Made by a program: the position numbers and the translations under genes. This document shows, one piece after another, positions 56,301 to 64,000 of a DNA stretch of 64,000 nucleotides; the stretch's first letter is position 1, and each line of letters begins with the position of its first letter. The stretch covers positions 1 through 64,000 of the forward strand of contig JABYQS010000091.1 in NCBI GenBank assembly GCA_022592435.1, given 5' to 3'. The notes under the pieces are model-generated. The model saw only the letters and a list, made by a program, of their open reading frames with translations, searched no databases and had not been told where the DNA came from. Source of the DNA: Cerioporus squamosus (lineage: Eukaryota > Basidiomycota > Agaricomycetes > Polyporales > Polyporaceae).

Positions 56301-56533
56301 CAGTTGGGGCAAGGACTTCGGCAAAAGGCCCACACCGCAGAGCGGCATCCGAGCTTGTCGGAACGACGCATGCATCTCAACCAACACCCCGTGACGATCC
56401 TGTTCCTCCTCCATCGGACACGCGGTCGCTCGCAGAGAGGCAGACGGGGCAGAGGAGGAAACGTGGATTCCATTTCAACTCTCTCAGGAAGATCGCGCCG
56501 TGGAACTGGACTGGCTTTGATAAGGACTCCTAG
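53397..56533 (+). CDS. HET-domain protein HET5
   Basis: Exons 53397-55461, 55516-55645 and 55717-56533 encode 1003 residues. The first intron (54 nt, GTAAGT to CCAG) leaves the frame open if retained, so it is probable rather than certain. HET motifs: YAILSHVWAKE, FIWVDSCCINKTSSAELSE, KRGWTLQELIAPQE, SWAAPRETSKVEDAAYSLIG and MTPKYGEG. The post-HET region ends YIIDIQIL. A long Ser/Arg/Pro/Thr-rich tail closes with a basic-aromatic segment (RRKRGFHFNSLRKIAPWNW). HET2 is its closest relative here: same motifs around the Trp-rich loop, and a last intron of the same phase in the tail. Function by family: programmed cell death on heterokaryon formation. Confidence 0.88.
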
Positions 56534-57578
56534 CGTGTTAGTGATATGTCCCCGTCGTACATAACATAACCTTGCCCTTTGTACCGTGACGTCTGACCCG
56601 TATTCTACGAAGAGTTCCTCGGTTTGCAGGCCACTCGGATTCTGTAGATCGCAACTCGTACTGCACGGTTCCGATCTATACTCTGATTTAAACGAAGACC
56701 CAGTGCGAGCGTGTTGCTTAGGTCGGTACTAGAGTGGAGATCCAGGAAATAACCCGCGGTGCGGCTCAGGCTGTCGCTGCTCCAAGTGACTCAACATAAC
56801 AAACGTTCGTAACAAGAACGAGATAACACGCACTGCTCATATGTAGCATATCGTAATAGCGGAATGGCAAACTTGCACGCCTCACAAGATGTCATGTTAA
56901 CGTTCGCTCACCTGCCGTTATTGCGCCGCAGAGGCGAAACGTACCCTATATGGTAATATCCATACCATATGGGGCAAGTCGTCCTCTCTCCAGCGCAGTC
57001 TTGACGGTGCAGGATGATCTATGACGACGTCAAGGGCCGTCGTCGGACCAGAACGAGATATATAAAGAGGGAAGATGGTGCGAGACAGGATATCGCACCT
57101 TTTCCCGCTTCCCCCCATCGTCGGCGCGCAGGACCTTGAACCGCTGACCTCGCCCTTCCGGTCTTCAAGCTTCATGGCCCGATCTGCGTCTCTGAACGAG
57201 CGGACGGATGGTGCGAGACGTGCCGCGTACTAGGCCACCACTCAGGTGCATATATGCGCATTTTGTCTTCATGAGTGCACTGACTTGCCAGGCGCCGAAG
57301 CCGACTTGAGTGCGTCTTCCTAATCCGCCATCGTTTCATTGGTGGCTAAGTACCAGCTTAGGCCAGTTTTGGTGGGCATCAGGAGGGAGCAGAGGTTAAG
57401 CTTGAAGCTTGAAGGTGCTCAGAGCGGCAGCCCCGTTGACTCGCAAGCGTGCGAACGACGCGCAAATCACGTGTCCGACGCGACAGTCACAGTCACGAAT
57501 CGCGAGACACGCGCGCTCTCACACTTGCGCGGCACCGACGACAACCACCCTCCCTGACGCGTCCTCGGCGGGCTCGCC
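56534..57578. other. Intergenic region with hairpin
   Basis: About 1 kb. It contains an inverted repeat at 56944-56974 and a TATA-like box near 57058-57064 followed by no convincing frame. The last part is the promoter of the BRCT gene. Confidence 0.45.
56944..56974. repeat. Inverted repeat, 12-bp arms
   Basis: CCCTATATGGTA (56944-56955) pairs with TACCATATGGGG (56963-56974) at 11 of 12 positions plus one G-T pair across a 7-nt loop. Confidence 0.6.
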
Positions 57579-60500
57579 ATGTCCCAGTCGATCTTCAACG
57601 ACGTCTACTACTACATATCCGAGACCATCCCGCTAGAGAAGCGCAACCAGCTGAGTGAGGCCCTCGATGCACGCCGCGCAACTCCTGTCTCCATCTCGAA
57701 CCCCAAACTCACCCACTTCATCACCTCCTCTCTCGCCCTCGAGGACTTTGTCGAGTCGCTCCCGGATGATTCTCCCGCTTACACTGTTACTCCTCTCTGG
57801 GTCGAGCGTTCTGCTCTCCTCGCCTGCCGCCAGGATCCCATGTGCTACTCCCCCGATCCCGCCTACCTCTTCTCAGGTATCACAGCAACCGCGACCGGGC
57901 TTGCTCAATCCGACTGTGAGCTCATGTCCGCAGCCATAAGCGCACTCGGGGGCCAGTGGCGTACGACTCTCACGCGCGACGTCACGCATCTCTTCGCCCT
58001 CGCGCCCGGGGGCCCTGCGTATGACACCGCGATGCACTTTAAGGCACAGACGCAGCAGGTGTGTGTGCTGGTACCTCATTGGTTCGACGATACGGTGCGC
58101 CTTGGAATCAGAGATCTCCCAACACGCTACTACGAGTGGCCCGAGCCCCGAGTCTTCCAGCACCGTCCGGAGGGCCGTACGTCGCAAGAGGATGTCGACT
58201 ACGAGCCTTCCCCGGAGAGGCTGCTACTTTACGAAACGGCGTCTCTCTCGAACGACGAACAGAAGAACATCCGCCCGGCGCCGCGAAACGTATGGAAGGG
58301 CAAGCGTTTGCTTCTCGGCTTGTCGCTCGAGCTCTCGGACAGCCAGAAGAAGGCGTTGCATACAGATATCAGGCGGCAGGGTGGCGAGGTGGTAGAGCTT
58401 TCGTTCTCGAGGTCGCTCAGCAAGGCCGAGCGCGCTCGAGACGAGCTCTCGAAGCTCGACGACGCCGACATCTTCGTTACTCGATACAGGTCTGGAGCAG
58501 CGTATGCGAAGGTGAGCGTCTTCCTCAAGCGTGTGCCATGAGTTTGTTCTGAGTCGATGCTAGGCGTACCAGCAGAAGAAGACGATTGGAACGCTCGCGT
58601 GGTTGTGGTACGTGCGTGCATCAGGCACGCTGACTCGCCCTGCAGATCAGTTGCTGCACTATCCTATTCCCGATCACCCTGCAGATGGTTTCGACAAGGA
58701 GGTGTGTCTTCTCTCAGCTGTATTGATCTCGCGCTAACTTCTGTACCAGATCGTCACCGTATCGAACTACACCGGGAAGGACCGCGAGTATTTGAAGACG
58801 CTCATCACGCTCATGGGTGGCACGTTCACCCCTTCGATGTCAGCAGACAAGAACACTGTCGTCGTCGCTGCATTGTATGTACGGTTCCATTCATGTTGGG
58901 GACTAACTGACGGTGCATTCAGCATCCATGGCGTCAAGACGGACAAGGCCACATCATGGTCTATCCCGATTGTTAACCACACCTGGGTGGAAGACTGCTT
59001 CGTCCAATGGCGACGACTGACGCCTGCTCGGGACAAGTACATCATATTCCCACCCGGCGTCGATTTCAGCTCCGTCCTCGCGGAACGTGGGCTCGGCAAG
59101 ATCACCTGGGAGCCTGGCCAGCTCGAGGAGATGCAACGTGTCGCGAATGAAGCGACGACGAGCACGCCACGGAAGCGCAGAAAGAGCAAAAGTGCTAGCG
59201 CGAGTCCGAAGAAGGTGAAGAAGGGCGCTGCAGTTCGCGAGAATGCCTCACCCCCTCCTGCAACTGCGCAGAGCGTAGGTGAAGTCGAACAGGCGGTCGC
59301 GATGGACGTTGAAGAGGGCGAGGGCGAGCTGAATCTAGGCGGACAAATGGACGCCGCCGCCGACTTCTCCGATGGCGCTTTGCAGGACGTTCCCATGGTC
59401 ATCGACGATCCCAGTTCGAGCAAGGTTCCTCTGTCTAAGAGGGGCCCGCCTTCGAAGCGAGCGAAACCTGCAGCTGAGGAGATCCCCGCGAAAAGACGAC
59501 TCGTTAGGCGTTATACTCCGCGCCAGACGGATGACGAGGCGGAACCAGAAGGGGAGGCTGCGCCTGCGCCGGATGCCCCGTTGACGCCGTCGCGCAAACG
59601 CCCTGCGAGGACGTATGAGAGCGCGAGCGCGAAAGCTAGGCGCATGCGGCGTGGACACGAGGAAGAGCGAGCCGAGTCTCCTTCTCCGGCGAAGAAACCG
59701 CGGAGCTCACGCAGGAAGGTAGCTACAGGGGATGACGATGTGGAGATGGCCGAAGAGTCGAGTGAGGACGAGGCGGCGAAAGACAAGACCATGGCGAAGG
59801 ACAAGAAGGCCCCGACACGAACAGTGAAGGCGAAGGAGAAGGAGAAGGAGCAGCCAGTCGCACAGTTGAAGAAGCCGAATGTCATAGAACTCCTAAGCAG
59901 CGACTCAGACTCGGACACAGAGGAGGAGGATATCCGGTCCGTGCTTGGTGACCTCCTGGGCAACCGGAAGGACAAAGCGCGAGCGCCAGCGGCCCCACCA
60001 GCCAAAGCCGGGAAGTCGCCCCAGCGGCTCGATTCGGTGCTTGTGCCTACGGTGTCCTCCGTGTATGGGTCGTCACCGACAAAGCAGAACGGGAAGGAAG
60101 ACGGATCACCTGCTACCAAAGTACCCATGAAGATCGGACCCCCGAAGAAAGCAGCCAAGGCCGCCGCGAGCGCTGCTGAGAAGTCGGATGCCCCCCGCAC
60201 GAGTACGAGGAAGGTGGTGGCACGCCCCCAGTCCCCGAGCGAGTATACCTCTACACCCCCACCACCTCCTCCTCCGCGGACGTCGCGCCGCAAGTCGATC
60301 TCGGGCCCCGCTGCGAACGCGGAGGCTGGTCCTAGCCGTGCTACTACGTCGGCGAGCCCGACAAAGCTGATGCGCACGCCGTCAAAGCGGTCCGCGGCGA
60401 CGAAGGCGACGCAGAAGCTGCACGACGTGATCATGCCGGATGTCATCTCTTTCCAGGAAGAGATGAAGAAGGGCGCCGTGCGGGCGACACATGAGGACGA

Positions 60501-61573
60501 GAGCGGACGTTCGGCGTCGAAGGGCAAGACGCCGGCACAGGCGAAGGGACGAAAGCGGCCTTCTGTCGGCTCCGTCGGTCCCGAGGAGGACGAAGAGGAA
60601 GAGGACGAAGAGATGCCCGAGAGGAAGAAGCGGAAGACGAGTGAAGTAGAGACTGTCGAGAAAGACAGGAGCAAAGCGAAGAAGAGGGGTCCGAGGAAGT
60701 CGACTGCGGACTCTGAGGATGAGAGCCATGAAGCGGGGTCGTCCAAGAAGACAGGATCTGCAGCAGTACCCGATGGCGCGTTGACGCAGGCGAAGAACGT
60801 CCGGATCATGACAACACAACTGACGCTCCCCGACGACGTCCTCAAGGTGAGCACCACTCTTGGTTGCGGCGGATGTTGTGTGCACGACTGACTGCCCTGT
60901 TTAGCAACTGAACAAGATGGGGGTCAAGATTGTCACGAAACCTTCCGAATGCACGCATCTGCTCGTGAAGAGCGTCGTCAGAACGGAGAAGTTCCTTTGC
61001 GCAATGGCTGTCGCGCCATACGTGCTTGGCGAGAAGTGGGCGAGGATGTCTGCCTTCAACCGGAAACTGCTACGTGAGTACAATCTCTGTCCCTGCGGCT
61101 CTATCTGATCACGAAGTCCTTGCTCGTAGCGGAGGATGAATATGCTATAAAGGATGAGGAGACCGAGAACAAGTACCACTTCAACCTCGCCGACGCGTTG
61201 AAACGCGCGAAGCAGAACGCGGGCAAGCTCTTCGGTGGCATCACGTTCTATGTGACGCCGAAGGTCCCCGTAGACAGCAAGCTCCTCAAGAACGTCGTCG
61301 CGGCAAACGGTGGCCAAGTGAGTGGCCAACTCCAGTCTGTCTACCATGTGCTGACTGCGGCGTGCTGTGCAGCTGTCTACGCAGACTCCTACTGTGCGCA
61401 TACTGGCTGGGCACGACAACCGGTTCGTCATCTCGTGTCCCGAGGACGTTTCCGTTTGGCGGCCGCTCGCGCAACACCACAAGATCTACACGCAGGAGCT
61501 GATCTTGACCAGTGCGCTCAGGCAGGAGATCGATTGGGACGAGGAAGCGTACTTTGTTCCCGGATCTTACTGA
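57579..61573 (+). CDS. Six-BRCT repair scaffold, BRC1/RTT107-like
   Basis: Seven exons (57579-58511, 58564-58701, 58750-58874, 58923-60846, 60905-61073, 61130-61317, 61373-61573) join in phase to 1225 residues. The N-terminal 450 residues hold four BRCT-type units, with the typical Trp blocks (VTPLWVERS, VLVPHWFDDT, IGTLAWLWYV, IVNHTWVEDCF). A low-complexity Ser/Lys/Glu/Pro linker of about 600 residues follows. Two more BRCTs end it (THLLVKSVVRTEKFLCAM; a last unit with EDVSVWRPLA and VPGSY at the stop). Four plus two BRCTs round a linker is the plan of S. pombe Brc1 and yeast Rtt107, which bind phospho-H2A and hold repair enzymes at damaged replication forks. The linker has VIELLSSDSDSD, which looks like a SUMO-interacting motif. 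Confidence 0.9.
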
Positions 61574-62022
61574 AGGCCGACACCTCATCTTGAGGTGGTT
61601 TCTCTCTTGCATATTGTATATCATCTGGGCTCGTACACGATTGCATTACTAGCTGTCCTGTTCGTTGAATATCCGGCCTGCCCATGCACCTCATGCGCCA
61701 TTCTTTGCGAGGGGCCGTGCGTGACCGGTCAGTATTGCATTCACACTGCCTTAGTGCAGATAGTCACATCTGCGCAGATGTCAAGGACTACATGTGAGGT
61801 TGGCGATCTCGCCATCCCCTTCAAACTCGCACGTCGGGGTGCGAGACCACTTTCAACAAATGATGCAAACCACGGCCGAGACGCGTGTGTGCGCGGCAAC
61901 ACCGTGCAAGCGCAAGGCCGTATACCGGACTGACGCGTCGCTCTCGTGTCGTGCGTCAGTATACATATGCTTGACCACACTAGAGTTTCCTGCAACTAAC
62001 CATCCCGAACTTTCCAACATCT
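61574..62022. other. Intergenic region
   Basis: 449 bp, the promoter side of the second SDR gene. No feature is recognised. Confidence 0.5.
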
Positions 62023-63023
62023 ATGCCAGCACTCACCGCCGCACGCACTGCGAATGCAGCCTTCGCTCCCGCCTACTTCCCCATCGCCGTCTTTGTGGGC
62101 GGGACATCCGGGGTCGGACGCGCCTGTGCAGAGGCCTTCGCACGTTATACCAAGGGCAACGCCCATATCGTCATCGTCGGGCGCAACAAGAGCGCTGCAG
62201 ACGAGATCATCGCGTCCTTCCCGAAGCCGACCAACCCTGAAGCAAAGCACGAGTTCGTCTCGTGCGATGTCTTCCTCATGCGCAACATCCAGGCGACCAC
62301 CGCCTCCCTGCGCGGACGGCTCCCCAAGATCAACTTCCTCGTGCTTTCGCCCGGGCTTGCGAACCTCCGCGGACGTGATGAGACCGTGGAGGGCATCGAC
62401 AAGCGGCTCGGGCTGCACTACTATGCGCGCTGGAAGTTCGTGTATGACCTCCTCCCGCTCGTGCGCCAGGCGAAGGACGCCGGAGAGGACGCGAAGGTCA
62501 TGTCCATCCTGGGCGCAGGCTTTGGTGGGCCGGTCGACCTGAAGAATCTCGGGCTGAAGAAGAGCTACAGCGCTATGAAAGCTGGCTTGGCGTCTCCAAT
62601 TAACATATACCGACCTGATGTTCGAGGTGTGTTGGGCTGTTTTCTCCTCTCCCAGATTTCACGCTCTGATGCTTATGTACTCCTCTCTGTTAGCACTACG
62701 TCAGGGAGAACCCTGTCCTCGCGTTCATACACGTCAACCCCGGAGCAGTCGCGACGCCCATTATGCAATCCAAACGGTGGGCTTTCCGCCAAATCATCGC
62801 CTTGCGGAATGCGCTTTCAACCGCTCCGGAAGACTGCGCGGAGTATATGCTGTACGCGCTGTTTCAGACCGAGCGAGGCTTCTCGAGGCGGAACCAGAAA
62901 GGAGACGATATCGGAAACTTCAGGCACTTCGGCTCTGACGAAGCCAGGGAGCGCGTGTGGGAGCATTCAAAGGAGGAGATCGACCACGCGCTGGCGGTGA
63001 AGCTGGAGGTTGATTCGGCATAG
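62023..63023 (+). CDS. SDR-like NAD(P)-binding protein, one frame break
   Basis: Exon 62023-62626, intron 62627-62693, exon 62694-63023. The N-terminal Rossmann fold is clear (FVGGTSGVGRACAEAFARY, HIVIVGRN, NFLVLSPGL). A catalytic Tyr/Lys pair may lie in SYSAMK. The C-terminal half has HYVRENPVLAFIHVNPGAV and ends KLEVDSA. Between SAMKAGLASPI (about 62600) and TYTDLMFE, just before the donor, the frame must shift by one base: the sequence reads ATTAACATATACC where ATTACATATACC would be continuous. It is either disrupted or an indel error. The family consists of small NADP-dependent oxidoreductases; substrate unknown. Confidence 0.7.
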
Positions 63024-63422
63024 GCTCGGTTTGCACCTCATACGTGGTTGTCACCTCTGTGCGCAGCACCAGCGTTCAAGCACTGTTTGTGTAGTCCTCA
63101 ACGGATTTTGCTGATTATATACGAGCTCGATGGTGACGACGTTGTGGATCATCTCGATTCTCTCGCCACCTCAGGCTCAGGGCTGTCAGAAGTAAGGGAC
63201 TGCAGAGGAGAATTACCGTAGAGGCCGGCTATGGACTTGCAATACGATGATAGTTGAAACATCAGTTGGATACTTATCCGCCGCCGCTTCACAAAGTGCG
63301 TATCTACTGGATAACACTTCAGTGGGCGACGAAAGCGAAGTCAGCAATGAGTTTACAGTGCGAGACTGCTGATGATGACGTACGTCTCGTCTCGCTCGAG
63401 CCGCATTATCGGGCACGCTCGC
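63024..63422. other. Convergent intergenic region
   Basis: 3' ends of the SDR-like gene and the edge gene, with nothing recognised. Confidence 0.5.
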
Positions 63423-64000
63423 TCAACCGTCGTTGTAGATGAGCTCAATCCTCGCCACGTTCCTGATGAGCTCGGCCCATCCCAGACTACCAAGCATGAC
63501 CGGCCCCGAGTCATCCTTGCCGAACGTGTTGTAGAATGTTCCGAAGAGAACTGCGTTCCGCGCGAAGAGCGAGCCCTCGTAGTGCGCACTGGTAAACGCT
63601 ACAGTCGGATCTGGCGGCGTCCAGACGAACGTGATGAAGAGCCACTTCATGAATTCCTGCAGGGTGGTGAGAGACAAGTTCTCCGTGTGGGGGATCGAAT
63701 AGGCGCTGAAGAGTGCGTACCGTCTTTCCGAGTGCAGCGATGGCTTCCCGGCCCCATGCGATCTTCATCTCGCGGTAGTAGACGATGACTTGCGGCACAG
63801 GCCACTGCCCTGTGATAGACACTGGATGGAGAACGTGAGTCTGTTGCAGCGATGGTCATGACAAACGAAAAGAGGGCACTTACTGACGCTGTCCGGCCGT
63901 CGGAGACGTGACCTCTCAGAAACGGGACGAGGAGTGGCCGATGGCGGAGGGGTCATCAGAGGTGGGGGCACTACTGGTGTCACTGCTTCTGGTACAGCTA
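63423..64000 (-). CDS. Unknown protein, 3' part, runs off the window
   Basis: Minus-strand exons 63884 to the window edge, 63721-63809 and 63423-63656, joined in phase by GT-AG introns. The visible part is a Pro-rich stretch (VPPPLMTPPPSATPRP), then WPVPQVIVYYREMKIAWG, KWLFITFVWTPPDP and a final segment ending ARIELIYNDG. No domain is recognised. The frame is open to position 64000, so the N-terminus lies outside. Phase agreement over two introns supports a real gene. Confidence 0.65.

Noticed and set aside
58607..58646. Intron in the BRCT gene after LAWLW
   Set aside because: A GTACGT/CTGCAG pair exists but splicing would create a stop; read through, the sequence continues as WYVRASGTLTRPADQLLHY, typical of the domain.

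Overview
The window reads as nuclear DNA of a filamentous basidiomycete, most likely an agaricomycete of the wood-decay (polypore) type. The grounds are: GC-rich coding sequence cut by short GT-AG introns of about 50-80 nt, a fungal CBM1-esterase, an Agaricomycete-style P450, five HET-domain genes, and fungus-specific genes such as DAD4 and a BRC1/RTT107-like gene. The species is not identified.

Layout, left to right: an AYR1-like short-chain reductase (140-1183, +); a protein with two homeodomains, HD-A (1381-2225, -); HET1 (3136-6156, -); FGAM synthase of purine synthesis (7607-11677, +); a GT2 hyaluronan/CPS1-like synthase (12728-14798, -); a 945-bp non-autonomous element with 43-bp terminal inverted repeats (15056-16000); tRNA-Ser(UGA) with an intron (16380-16472, -); a gene-poor stretch; a PHO84-like phosphate permease with ten exons (19565-22203, +); a P450 (22678-24732, -); a broken homeodomain copy HD-B (26011-26901, +) and an intact copy HD-C (27435-28247, +); HET2 (28452-31129, -); a TAP-like alpha/beta hydrolase (31955-33820, -); a doubtful small membrane-protein gene; the GATOR2/SEA subunit Mios/Sea4 (34752-38582, +); HET3 with an in-gene minisatellite (38871-40967, -) and its frameshifted tandem copy HET4 (41531-43522, -); a CBM1-CE1 esterase (44207-45568, -); a possible small ORF; DAD4 of the DASH complex (47825-48313, -); a PC-esterase/TBL-like type II membrane protein (48853-50613, +); a long gene-poor stretch; HET5 (53397-56533, +); a six-BRCT BRC1/RTT107-like protein (57579-61573, +); a second SDR with a frameshift (62023-63023, +); and the 3' part of an unknown gene at the right edge.

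Housekeeping genes (purine synthesis, phosphate uptake, TORC1 signalling, kinetochore, replication-fork repair) are interspersed with an accessory layer of HET allorecognition-type genes and a small family of double-homeodomain proteins. Homeodomain genes sit beside the 3' end of a HET gene in two separate places. All clear frame breaks fall in accessory genes while the long housekeeping genes are open throughout.

The most interesting items are the double-homeodomain family (the same Trp codon is split by an intron in both domains), the 23-nt minisatellite inside the HET3 HET domain, which keeps frame only in steps of three copies, and the imperfect-TIR element. Exon borders were worked out by hand from splice signals, reading phase and similarity between paralogs in the window; no database search was possible.
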